Source: an uncultured Lachnospiraceae bacterium
Lineage (GTDB): Bacteria > Bacillota > Clostridia > Lachnospirales > Lachnospiraceae
Direction of reading: 5' to 3'
Length of the DNA: 64,000 bases
Assembly (NCBI GenBank): GCA_905233955.1
Contig: CAJOFQ010000001.1
Coordinates: 1 to 64,000 of the forward strand
Shown: positions 29,901 to 38,404 of the stretch, piece by piece
How the letters are laid out: each line of letters starts with the position of its first letter
Numbering within the stretch: position 1 is the stretch's first letter
Made by a program: the position numbers and the translations under genes
Notes under the pieces: model-generated
Told to the model about the DNA's origin: nothing
The model's input: only the letters and a program-made list of their open reading frames with translations
The model's database searches: none

Positions 29901-30429
29901 GTTTTACTATACACTGTCAGATCCTATGCTCCTGGTTGACAGCAGACCCTCCAGTGAAGAATTGGAGCAGTTAATAGCAAAGGAGTTGAGGGTAAGGGGC
30001 TTTGCCACAAGCCATGATGCTGTAATAGATGCGCTTGATGACGGATTCAAAGAGGCGCGGGAGAGAGGCGACAAATTTGCTTCTGCAAATATTCCTGTGG
30101 AAATAAAAAAGGATGGCTCATATACTGCTTCCAGCAGGCTGTTAACGGAGGATGAATTTGTAACCTTAGAAGAATATACTAGCTTTAAAGCTTCAAATAT
30201 TGCAAGGAGCATAGCTGACGGAAACATAGATATCCGTCCCTACAGAAAAAAAGACAAATCCAGCGGCTGTGATTACTGTCCGTATCACGCGGTTTGTAAA
30301 TTTGATGTCAAGCTGGATGGGTTTGAATACAGAAAAGTAATGGAAGAAAAGGATAATTCTATCATAATTAAACAAATGAAGCAGGAGATGTCAGATGCAG
30401 TGGACCGATCAGCAAAGACAGGTCATTGA
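26974..30429 (+). CDS. addB: ATP-dependent nuclease subunit B AddB
   Basis: GPSGSGKS Walker A; C-terminal Fe-S Cys cluster CDYCPYHAVC. Confidence 0.95.
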   Translation: MALQLITGPSGSGKSYNLFSKVASHAADNPRQRHLVLVPEQFTLQTQRELVLRSENHGILNIEVLSFERLAYRVFDELGTTVYDVLEDTGKSLLLRKICTDLKDKLNILTSGIDNRGFIDELKSLLSEFALYGITPEQLGDFLRVEDMGDIYYSKIKDLITIYTRYEKELEGSYITSEQILSKLLTIIENSEFVKDSFLAFDGYTGFTPVQNKLFERMLVLAKEIWVTVTLDDNETSLFDMSLDYIKSMMFLAKTAKTKINNIIKLSNTGGIRYVANGMMEHLERNLFRLRPLIMNEKKWNEAEDVVRAYEVSEIKDELIFAASQIRRMIKDNKELRFRDFAVLCSDINDYQYIISELFEEYEIPVFVDSRDTALRDPFIELVEAVVHLFVKDFSYEAVLNYLKCAMSGIDQDTIDLLDNYLLATGIRGFMTWNSIFDRYAKDISSEELVEINKARESIIAAFSDGRNFSPSATARDFSEKLYYILLELNCEKLLKERAARLEEEHDLKQAQMVRQLYPKVMELLDKIVGLMGDVTLNIEVFEDILNEGLQTLTVGVIPPSLDCVTFGDIERTRIGDIHTLFLIGLSDAHIPKRFDGGGILLQSEREKIKQYDIELAPTDRENTLHQKFYLYLALTKPSRQLILTSPRFSHDGESVNPSYLLSLVTGYYEAMTVERISSQDLKFDPDAIAWLPDNLSDSIREYERGRLEEKYKKLFYELMSLLKTADIVTFDSLIQAGWYIHHNAAIPKAVMNAINNSYTIGVSASRLEKYASCAYAYFLKYILDLRERSEHKAGAADMGSVYHEALERYSSKLEESEYDWFNVTKEVRDNLLSESVSETFLKLKEVNMFDSARETYLLERMKRTLRRTVETLTSQVRHGSFVPKAFEVSLSEMSGSALRIPLDNNLTMKLSGIIDRMDWYETDSDIYIKIIDYKSGVKDANISDTYEGLQLQLLLYMRAATEKKDSGKIIHPAAMFYYTLSDPMLLVDSRPSSEELEQLIAKELRVRGFATSHDAVIDALDDGFKEARERGDKFASANIPVEIKKDGSYTASSRLLTEDEFVTLEEYTSFKASNIARSIADGNIDIRPYRKKDKSSGCDYCPYHAVCKFDVKLDGFEYRKVMEEKDNSIIIKQMKQEMSDAVDRSAKTGH

Positions 30430-33400
30430 AGAAAGAAACAGTGACATATTAGTTTCTGCTGCTGCAGGCAGTGGTAAAACTGCGGTTTTGGTTGAGCGTA
30501 TTATATCAAGAGTATGTGACCAGGACAATCCAATAGATATAGACAGGATACTTGTGGTTACATTTACCAAGGCAGCGGCAGCGGAAATGAAGGACAGGAT
30601 TTACAGAGCGCTGGAAGCCAGAGCATCACAAGATCCTGATAATACAAGACTTAATATTCAGACTGCGCTCGTACATAACGCGAGGATTTCTACAATTGAC
30701 GGATTCTGTCAATATCTGGTCAGAAATTATTTTAATGAAATAGGGATTGACCCGTCCCTTAGAATTGCCCAGGAGGGTGAGCTGGTTCTTCTTAGAAATG
30801 AAGTAATGGAGGATATGCTGGAGGACTGGTATCAGAAAAACGATCAGGCTTTCCTGGACCTTTCGGATGCGTCTTCCAGCCGGGATAGAGACGACGGAAT
30901 GGTGGAAATGATCTTTTCAATCTACAACCACTCTTTGTCTTATCCCTATCCTGTAAAATGGATGTCGTCTTTGCTAAAACCATATGATACAGCCGATAAG
31001 ACTGAGCTTGAAGGCTCGGAATGGATCATAAGACTTTTAGATTATGCCAGGAATATACTTCTTGGATTATCCGCTGAAGCTTCAGATTTGCTAAGCGAAT
31101 TAAAGGAAGCCAATCACCCGTATGCAGATGCTCTTGCATCGGATCTTGAAATTATAAATGACTTGTTGGAAAAGGATACTTACAGCAAATGGTATGAGTA
31201 TTTTGCGACAGTAAAATTCAAGGCTTTAAGCAGAAAGAAAGATCCAAATGAAGACCCGGATGAAAGAGAAAGATATAAAAAAAGACGGGATGAAATCAAA
31301 AAGGAATTGCAAAGTCTTCAAAAGGAACTGTTTTCCAAGAAGCCGGAGGAAATTCTGGATGAAATGCAGCTATGCAGGCCCTATGTAAAAATGCTTTCAT
31401 CTCTTGCGATTGATTATTATAACAGGTTTCAAAATTCAAAAGAATTACGAAAAATAATGGATTTTTCCGATCTTGAGCACTTTGCTCTTAAGATTCTTGT
31501 GGATGAAAAAACTAATCAGCCAACGGAAACTGCCATAAAGCTGTCTGAGTATTTTGAAGAGGTAATGATAGACGAATATCAGGACTCTAATTATCTTCAG
31601 GAGATGATATTATCATCTATTACCAGAAGATCCGATGGCAGACATAATTATTTTATGGTGGGAGATGTAAAGCAGAGTATTTACAGATTCAGACAGGCAA
31701 GACCGGATATTTTTACTGGAAAATATTTAAAATACCAAGGTGATGATAAAAATGAAATCCTGGTTGGATTAGACAGGAACTTCCGCAGCAGAAGGGATGT
31801 GACAGATTCTGTAAACGCAGTATTTTTAATGTCCATGCATAGTGATATGGGTGGAGTAGAGTACGACAGAAATCAGTCCCTTACCTGTGGAGTCAGCGGA
31901 TTACCGGATTGCGAAGATAAAAGCTGCTTTTGTACTGAGGTGATGCTGGCGGATGAATCAGACAGCCAGATTGATGATTTTGAGGGTAAGGTTGATTATG
32001 AAGCTGCAATGATCGCCATGCGTATCCGAAGGCTCTTGGAGGATGGATGGGTAACTGACACCGATACAGCTTCATTACGGCGGGTAAAGCTTTCAGATAT
32101 TGCCATACTTCATCGAAGTGCCAATTCCATCGGCAGGACATATCAGGAAGTGCTAAAGGATTATGGCATTTCATCCACAGTTATGTCTACAACAGGTTAT
32201 TTTTCTTCTGTAGAAGTGGAGACTATGCTGTCTTTACTTCGAATTTTGAATAATCCAACCGGTGATATAGCTTTAGCTGCGGTTATGAAGTCACCGCTTT
32301 TTAATTTTACAGATGAGGAAATGGCCGTAATCCGGGCAAGCTATCCCAATGAGCGTTTTTATAAGGCAGTCCGCCTTTTTGCGCTGGAACAGGAAGGTGA
32401 AAAGACCAGGGCTATGCTTGAGCAGATTGATAGTTGGCGTAAGGCTGTGCCCTATGTATCTATCTATGACCTTCTAACAGATATACTGAAAACAACAGGC
32501 TACAGGGCTTATATTACTGCTCTTCCTGAGGGAGATATCCGCAGAAAAAATATAGACAAGCTTTTAGAATTGTCTGTAAGCTATGAAAATACAAGCTATA
32601 GAGGACTGTTTTATTTTGTAAGATACATTGAGAGATTAAAGACTTATGAACAGGATATGGGACAGGCAGAGGCCCTGTATTCTTCTGAGTCGGTATCTAT
32701 CTTAACTATTCACAAGAGTAAAGGTCTGGAATTTCCAATTGTTTTTGTGGCGGGATGCGGCCAGAGATTTAGGAATAACACAGACAGCATGGTGATTAAT
32801 CCGGATCTTGGTGTTGGGATTTATGCTGTGGACCTTAAGGCGAGGCTTAGGATCAATACATTGTACCGCAGATTTTTATCACGAATTAATACTCTCGAGG
32901 ACAGAGGCGAGGAGCAGAGGGTTCTGTATGTGGCTATGACAAGGGCGAAGGACAAAATGATACTTTCAGGAGTTCTGCCTGATGCACAGGAAGTATCAGA
33001 AAGCTGTGATTTGGGCCAACAAGGGATAATGTCTTTGTCAAAACGGATTCATTCTAAAAATTACTATGGATGGATAATGCCTGCTGTACATAAAAACAGG
33101 GGTTTGTTTATAATAGATGTAAAATCCGTCCAGGATCTTGTCATTGAAGAAACGGCATGGCAGATAAAAAAGAGCGACAGGCTCGAAGAATTATATGAAA
33201 AAATTGATGAAGTAGGAGAGGAACAAAGAAATAATCTGCTCAAAAAAATCGAATTTATATATCCTCACAAAATAACTGAAGATTCCAAGGTAAAGTACTC
33301 CGTATCTGAGCTTAAGCGTAAGTCAATGGCTCAAATATTTACCGATGATTCTGAGAATTTATTTAAGCTGGAAGAAGAGGAAGCATATGTTCCTATGTTT

Positions 33401-33946
33401 ATTTCTGGGAAAAAGCCCGGTATCACATCAGCCGAGAGAGGTACGGCAGTACACCGCTATCTGGAATGCTTTGATTTTAAAATTGATGCTTATAAGAGCA
33501 GTTACGACAACCAGCTTAAAGTAATGTTAGAGACCGGAAAAATAACAGATGAAGATGCGTCTATATTGCCTAAATACGAATTGCTTGGTTTCTTAAAATC
33601 TGACTTAGCAAACAGGATGCATAGGGCAGCACAGGGCGGTAATCTGAAAAAAGAAGCGGCATTTGTTATGGCGGATGCTCCATCACATTTTATGGAGGAA
33701 TTTGAAGGAATTGATGATCAGGAGCCAATATTGGTTCAGGGAATAATTGATGTGTTTTTTGAAGAAGATAATAGTATAATTCTGGTAGATTACAAAACGG
33801 ACAGAGTAAAAACCGGGGAGGAGCTGATTTTAAGATACGATAAGCAAATGCGTCTGTATGCGGATGCTCTAAACAGAACCAATGAAAAAAAAGTTAAGGA
33901 AATATGGCTGTATTCCTTTGCACTTAATAAGGGAATATTGCTTTAG
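30395..33946 (+). CDS. addA: ATP-dependent helicase/nuclease subunit A AddA
   Basis: UvrD-type motifs SAAAGSGKTAVLVERI, VTFTKAAAAEM, nuclease motif ILVDYKTDR. Confidence 0.97.
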   Translation: MQWTDQQRQVIEERNSDILVSAAAGSGKTAVLVERIISRVCDQDNPIDIDRILVVTFTKAAAAEMKDRIYRALEARASQDPDNTRLNIQTALVHNARISTIDGFCQYLVRNYFNEIGIDPSLRIAQEGELVLLRNEVMEDMLEDWYQKNDQAFLDLSDASSSRDRDDGMVEMIFSIYNHSLSYPYPVKWMSSLLKPYDTADKTELEGSEWIIRLLDYARNILLGLSAEASDLLSELKEANHPYADALASDLEIINDLLEKDTYSKWYEYFATVKFKALSRKKDPNEDPDERERYKKRRDEIKKELQSLQKELFSKKPEEILDEMQLCRPYVKMLSSLAIDYYNRFQNSKELRKIMDFSDLEHFALKILVDEKTNQPTETAIKLSEYFEEVMIDEYQDSNYLQEMILSSITRRSDGRHNYFMVGDVKQSIYRFRQARPDIFTGKYLKYQGDDKNEILVGLDRNFRSRRDVTDSVNAVFLMSMHSDMGGVEYDRNQSLTCGVSGLPDCEDKSCFCTEVMLADESDSQIDDFEGKVDYEAAMIAMRIRRLLEDGWVTDTDTASLRRVKLSDIAILHRSANSIGRTYQEVLKDYGISSTVMSTTGYFSSVEVETMLSLLRILNNPTGDIALAAVMKSPLFNFTDEEMAVIRASYPNERFYKAVRLFALEQEGEKTRAMLEQIDSWRKAVPYVSIYDLLTDILKTTGYRAYITALPEGDIRRKNIDKLLELSVSYENTSYRGLFYFVRYIERLKTYEQDMGQAEALYSSESVSILTIHKSKGLEFPIVFVAGCGQRFRNNTDSMVINPDLGVGIYAVDLKARLRINTLYRRFLSRINTLEDRGEEQRVLYVAMTRAKDKMILSGVLPDAQEVSESCDLGQQGIMSLSKRIHSKNYYGWIMPAVHKNRGLFIIDVKSVQDLVIEETAWQIKKSDRLEELYEKIDEVGEEQRNNLLKKIEFIYPHKITEDSKVKYSVSELKRKSMAQIFTDDSENLFKLEEEEAYVPMFISGKKPGITSAERGTAVHRYLECFDFKIDAYKSSYDNQLKVMLETGKITDEDASILPKYELLGFLKSDLANRMHRAAQGGNLKKEAAFVMADAPSHFMEEFEGIDDQEPILVQGIIDVFFEEDNSIILVDYKTDRVKTGEELILRYDKQMRLYADALNRTNEKKVKEIWLYSFALNKGILL

Positions 33947-33963
33947 GATAGGAGGTCCCTATT

Positions 33964-34218
33964 ATGTATGATGATGCTGTAATACAGGCTTTTTTAAAAG
34001 CTCAAACTTCTCTTTATGATGAAAAAGTAGCAGATACGCCGGAGGAAGCCAAAGAGTTTCTGGAAGAAATCTGCGCCAGTGTTTGCGAAAATGAAGACGA
34101 AGTTATAGAATTGTTGGAAGATGAGATGGATGTTTCAGAGCTTACCAGAGAAGAGATACTCGCTCTTGAGGAAGTCTTTGCGGTAGGAGACGGAAGATTT
34201 TTAGTGTGTGAGGCATAG
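33964..34218 (+). CDS. Small acidic hypothetical protein
   Basis: RBS ggagg; packed between addA and lipoprotein gene. Confidence 0.65.
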   Translation: MYDDAVIQAFLKAQTSLYDEKVADTPEEAKEFLEEICASVCENEDEVIELLEDEMDVSELTREEILALEEVFAVGDGRFLVCEA

Positions 34219-34219
34219 T

Positions 34220-35188
34220 ATGAGATTAAAAATAACCGCTTTGGCATTAGCTGTAATGTGTTTGATATGCGGCTGCACGATAAATGACAGGCAGGTGTTT
34301 TTTTCCCTGTCCGGACCCTTTACTGTAATGTCAATAGGACCTCTTTCCTGTAAAAAAGCAGAAGCCAGGCTATATTATGTTAATTACAAGAATTTGTATG
34401 ACACAGTGGGAGAGACCAATCTGTGGGATGGCGATTTTGATCTGGAGGAAGTAGAAGAGGGCATTTTTAAGGCTGCCATTAATCATTTGTGTAAAGTATA
34501 TGTTCTTAATCTCTATGCAAAGGAAGCTGATATTACCCTGGATTACGCCCAGAAAAACGCTGCGGCCCTGGCAGCCAGGCAATATGAGGAATCATTGAGT
34601 GAAGAGGAAATAAAAAAGCTTGGAATTAACAGCAAAAATTTAAAGCGCATGGTGGAGCGTTATGCTTTGGCTGAAATTGTCTACACAGAGCTTATGAATA
34701 CGGTGGATGAAGAGGTGAGTGAGGACGAAGCCCGTATTATGGACGCGTATGTGCTGTATACAACTAACAAAAAGCTCTTTAAAAAGCTGGGTGTACAGAT
34801 TAAAAATGGTGCTACTTTTGAGCGGCTGGTAGCAACCTACAGCCAGCAGGATAAGGGCATTGTTTCCTTCGGGCGGGGTACATATCCGAAAAAGGTTGAA
34901 AAGGTTGCTTTTTCTCTGGAAAATGATGAGATATCCGATGGTATCAAGGCAAAGGATGGTTATTATTACATTCAGTGTAAGGACAAATATAACGAAAAGC
35001 TTTCCGAGGAAAACAAGGCAAGTATAATTTCCAGCCGTAAAGCTGATGTATTGAAGCAGATTCTGGATGATCAATACGAAAAATATGATTCCATGCTTAA
35101 CGAGCGTATGCTAAAAAGAATTGAAAATGAGGATTATTCCGGTGTTGAAACGGATTCCTTCTTTTCTACGATTGAGTCATATCTTTAA
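34220..35188 (+). CDS. Peptidyl-prolyl isomerase (parvulin/SurA-like) lipoprotein
   Basis: Lipobox LICGC; parvulin-like segment YSQQDKGIVSFGRGTYPKKVEKVAFSLENDEISDGIKAKDGYYYIQ. Confidence 0.75.
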   Translation: MRLKITALALAVMCLICGCTINDRQVFFSLSGPFTVMSIGPLSCKKAEARLYYVNYKNLYDTVGETNLWDGDFDLEEVEEGIFKAAINHLCKVYVLNLYAKEADITLDYAQKNAAALAARQYEESLSEEEIKKLGINSKNLKRMVERYALAEIVYTELMNTVDEEVSEDEARIMDAYVLYTTNKKLFKKLGVQIKNGATFERLVATYSQQDKGIVSFGRGTYPKKVEKVAFSLENDEISDGIKAKDGYYYIQCKDKYNEKLSEENKASIISSRKADVLKQILDDQYEKYDSMLNERMLKRIENEDYSGVETDSFFSTIESYL

Positions 35189-35295
35189 TGAGGGGTAAAT
35201 CTGCACTGGTATCTTAAATAAAGTTTGGAATTTGATCCAAATAAGGGTATAATGGTCTGCGTTATAAAAATACATTAAGAAAGGGAGTAAGTAAT

Positions 35296-35787
35296 ATGGC
35301 TAAGTTAAAGGATCTTACTGCAATAGCAGGTAAGAGCAAGGGTTTTGTCGAGGAGTTTAAGGATTTTATAACAAAAGGTAATGTAATGGATATGGCTGTC
35401 GGTGTTATTATAGGGGCATCCTTCCAGTCTATTATATCCTCGTTGGTGGACGATGTTATAATGCCTGTCATATCTGTAATCACTGGCGGGATAGATTTTT
35501 CCAACTATTTTGTTGCGCTTGATGGTGGTGAATACAAGACACTTGCAGCCGCTAAGGAGGCTGGAGCAGTGACTCTTAATTATGGTAATTTTATTACTGT
35601 GATAATTAATTTCCTTTTGATGGCATTGGTAATCTTTGCCATGCTGAAATTTTTGAATACTTTAAGCAATAAGATGAGAAAGGAAGAGGCCGAGGAGGCT
35701 GTTCCTGATACAAAGGAATGCCCTTACTGCATGCAGCAGATCCCTATTGGAGCAAAAAAATGCAGTTACTGCACCTCTGATCTGTAA
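35296..35787 (+). CDS. mscL: Large-conductance mechanosensitive channel MscL with C-terminal zinc ribbon
   Basis: FKDFITKGNVMDMAVGVIIGASF...; C-terminal CPYCMQQIPIGAKKCSYC. Confidence 0.93.
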   Translation: MAKLKDLTAIAGKSKGFVEEFKDFITKGNVMDMAVGVIIGASFQSIISSLVDDVIMPVISVITGGIDFSNYFVALDGGEYKTLAAAKEAGAVTLNYGNFITVIINFLLMALVIFAMLKFLNTLSNKMRKEEAEEAVPDTKECPYCMQQIPIGAKKCSYCTSDL

Positions 35788-36588
35788 TTATTCTGCGTAT
35801 TCTTCAAGATAATTCAGATATCGTACTGGCAGTGTGATACTTCTGTATATGTCAGCGTATTCGCTGGCAGTATAGTCTACTACATAATTTTGTGGGAATT
35901 TTTTGGTGATTCCTGCTTTCAAGGCGGCGTCAGCCGCCTTATTGTATGCTACGGCTGCGATTGAGTCACAGTCATAGCTGCCTATAAAGTATTCTCCCAC
36001 AATGTGTATTCTGGTCTCATAGCAGGTGTGTCCCGGTGTCTCTTTTAAGCGGACGCCGTGATACCTGTTGATGATTATTATGTTCTGATAGCGGAAATCG
36101 TGATCATCACCATTTGCAAAGCTGTAATCTCTGCCGGCTACAGCGTAGTTTTTTATCCCAAAACGAGCCAGGATTCCATATTGCATACCGAAGTCATTAA
36201 CATACATATGACCGTTGCGTGCATGGATATGATGTGACGAATAGTAGAACAGGTCATCGTTATCGAATTTTAATTCGCCGACTCCTGATAGGAAATATGA
36301 AAAATAGCTTTGCCTCAGATATATGGGTGTCTTAATATATAAGCCATTATCGCGATGATTAATGATTGAAACAGCCTTTTCAAATGTCAGAGGAGCTGTA
36401 TTAGATGACAGATTCAACAGTGTTATGTCTTTATTCTCATATATGGACACTGCAGCGAGATAAGCCATGGCTGCCTCATCTTCGGTAGCGAAGCTGCCAA
36501 GACTGATGTGCTTGCCAAAACGATTGATATTAGAACGGTAGTATACACTGCCGTCTTTTTTTCTGGCCAGAAATACTCCTTTTTTCAT
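35788..36588 (-). CDS. AP2-like DNA-binding domain protein (two AP2-like segments flanking a degenerate HNH-like core)
   Basis: YYRSNINRFGKHISLGSFATEDEAAMAYLAA and YETRIHIVGEYFIGSYDCDSIAAVAYNKAADAAL. Confidence 0.6.
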   Translation of the reverse strand: MKKGVFLARKKDGSVYYRSNINRFGKHISLGSFATEDEAAMAYLAAVSIYENKDITLLNLSSNTAPLTFEKAVSIINHRDNGLYIKTPIYLRQSYFSYFLSGVGELKFDNDDLFYYSSHHIHARNGHMYVNDFGMQYGILARFGIKNYAVAGRDYSFANGDDHDFRYQNIIIINRYHGVRLKETPGHTCYETRIHIVGEYFIGSYDCDSIAAVAYNKAADAALKAGITKKFPQNYVVDYTASEYADIYRSITLPVRYLNYLEEYAE

Positions 36589-36733
36589 GATTGGTATTAT
36601 AATCTACTTTTTTATTAAGGTCAAAGTGATGTAATGAGAGGCAATAATTTTTTTACATTTTTTTAAAAAAAATTAATTATTTGTAACAAGAATTTAATTT
36701 TTTAAAATAACCGTTAAGAAATCGTAAAAACGC

Positions 36734-36761
36734 GTGACAATCGGGAAAAATGATGTATAAT
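36734..36761 (+). promoter_or_regulatory. Promoter upstream of PepSY protein
   Basis: GTGACA (36734-36739)-N16-TATAAT (36756-36761). Confidence 0.65.
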
Positions 36762-36827
36762 GAAAATGCATTTTTTAATGCACTAAATAATTGTTTTATA
36801 TTTTATAATAGAAATGGAGGGAGTGTT

Positions 36828-37583
36828 ATGATTAAATTAAAAGAAAGATGGCGCAAATTGGCAGTTGTCGCTTCAGTATTTTCTGTAGTCTTGGGGATGT
36901 GCAGCGCAATCGCGGCTCCTGCTGCCGAAGGTTATGTAGCATCTGCAGCAAGTATTTCTGAATCCAAGGCCAGGCAGATAGCTCTTAGAAATGCAGGTGT
37001 CAGCAGCAGTAAAGCTTATGCGCTGGATAGCTCTACCGAGACAACAGAGGGCAGAAGTACTTTTGCAGTTTCGTTCTACAAGAAGAACAGCGAGACCAGC
37101 TATACTCATTATTATTACAACATCAATAAGAGCAATGGAAGCATTGTAAAGAAGTCATCCAAGCAATATACTACCATCAGTGCCAGCCGTGCCAAGGATA
37201 TTGCTCTTGACGATGCTGGATTTAGCAGAAGTGAGGTAGACGATCTGTCTGCAGAGTTTGATGAAGATGATGGCAAGCTGGTTTGGTATGTTTCATTTGA
37301 TGCAGATGATGACGATGATGACGACGATGATGATGACTACGATTACTACTACTATAGCAATGGTACTTATTACCCTTATTATTACTATGGCGGTACATAT
37401 TCTTACAGCGGACGCACCTACTATACTGAGAGCAACGGCCGTGTGTACTACTATGACAGTGACGGAAATAAGCAGTATACCACAACAACAGTATATTATC
37501 GCCGCAGCAAGGACAATGACGATGATGAAGAAAGCTATGATTATGTGATCAATGCCGTTAATGAGAATATCATTTCTGACTGA
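36828..37583 (+). CDS. Secreted protein with two PepSY-like repeats and Asp/Tyr-rich tail
   Basis: ISESKARQIALRNAGV and ISASRAKDIALDDAGF repeats; start MIKLKERW after GGAGGGAG. Confidence 0.8.
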   Translation: MIKLKERWRKLAVVASVFSVVLGMCSAIAAPAAEGYVASAASISESKARQIALRNAGVSSSKAYALDSSTETTEGRSTFAVSFYKKNSETSYTHYYYNINKSNGSIVKKSSKQYTTISASRAKDIALDDAGFSRSEVDDLSAEFDEDDGKLVWYVSFDADDDDDDDDDDDYDYYYYSNGTYYPYYYYGGTYSYSGRTYYTESNGRVYYYDSDGNKQYTTTTVYYRRSKDNDDDEESYDYVINAVNENIISD

Positions 37584-37594
37584 TGATTCTGCGT

Positions 37595-37836
37595 TATGAT
37601 TCAAGGGGTAAAATACCTTTTGAACCTAGCATAATATGATATGAGGGTCAAAAGGTATTTTGCCCCTCATTAATGATACGCAGCAGCACATTACATGTGC
37701 AATTTGCTGCTAAAACATTCGCAATTCTCGTGGATTTTTGTGTAAAATCCACTGCATTGCTCATGTTTTGTGGGTCATAAAGTCACAAATTTCCATGCAA
37801 GCATGAAAATTGTGACCTTTTGACCCTTGTATCATA
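37595..37836. repeat. MITE-like/hairpin intergenic element, copy 1
   Basis: Terminal repeats TATGATATGAGGGTCAAAAGGT (37635-37656) and reverse complement TATGATACAAGGGTCAAAAGGT (37815-37836); internal hairpins; an extra inverted arm at 37595-37627. Confidence 0.75.
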
Positions 37837-37867
37837 ATAAGGGAAGCGATTGAATTCGTTTCCCTTG

Positions 37868-38209
37868 GGGCCAGTAAAGGTTTCGACAGGGATCTTAAAG
37901 CCGGAGAAGCGAGCCGCACGGGAGGCGTTACATTCCAAAATTAAATTTAAATGCTGACGATTACGAATTAGCATACGCTGCCTGATTATGGCAGCAGTCC
38001 GCCTGAGGGTACCCATCCCTTCAGATACGGGCTTCGATCAGATGGGAAACGACATATACTAAGCTTTGCGTATATGGGCGTATTATGAAGCTACCGATCA
38101 TGTCAGGGTGTCCGTTTTCGGTCATGTGAGGGAATGTAAATAATGGACTACGCTCGTAGAAGGACGGGGGATGGGTTTTTGGACGCGGGTTCGATTCCCG
38201 CCTGGTCCA
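37868..38209 (+). ncRNA. ssrA: Transfer-messenger RNA (tmRNA)
   Basis: GGGCCAG/CTGGTCC acceptor stem, GGTTCGATTCCCGCC T-arm, tag ORF ending ...GAATTAGCATACGCTGCCTGA in a hairpin. Confidence 0.93.
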
Positions 38210-38254
38210 GTTGATGTAGAAATATTAAAGAGTTTTATAAAAAAATAGAGAATC

Positions 38255-38290
38255 AGACCTCCAGGGAAGAATCCTTAGAGGTCTTTTATT
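38255..38290 (+). terminator. Terminator downstream of ssrA
   Basis: AGACCTC...GAGGTCTTTTATTTT. Confidence 0.75.
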
Positions 38291-38303
38291 TTGTAATAAC
38301 CTC

Positions 38304-38331
38304 TTGTATTTAGCATTATGTGTGCTATAAT
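38304..38331 (+). promoter_or_regulatory. Promoter of AAA ATPase gene
   Basis: TTGTAT (38304-38309)-N16-TATAAT (38326-38331). Confidence 0.6.
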
Positions 38332-38334
38332 CCG

Positions 38335-38391
38335 TTTTACCGAAATGAATTTAGTCGAAATGCACTTCGGTAAAATGGATTTAACCGAAAT
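38335..38391 (+). promoter_or_regulatory. Palindromic/direct-repeat operator-like array
   Basis: TTTTACCGAA (38335-38344) and TTCGGTAAAA (38366-38375), plus further CGAAATG half-sites. Confidence 0.6.
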
Positions 38392-38404
38392 GGAGGAAAA
38401 CAAA

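Noticed and set aside
37222-37604. Antisense His/Ser-rich and Ile/Val-rich ORFs opposite the Asp/Tyr-rich tract
   Set aside because: They are the complement of the GAT/TAC repeats of the PepSY protein gene; no RBS and biased composition
38318-38404. N-terminal extension of the AAA ATPase in the ORF track
   Set aside because: It translates through the palindromic operator array and starts upstream of the predicted transcription start; TTG at 38405 has a good RBS
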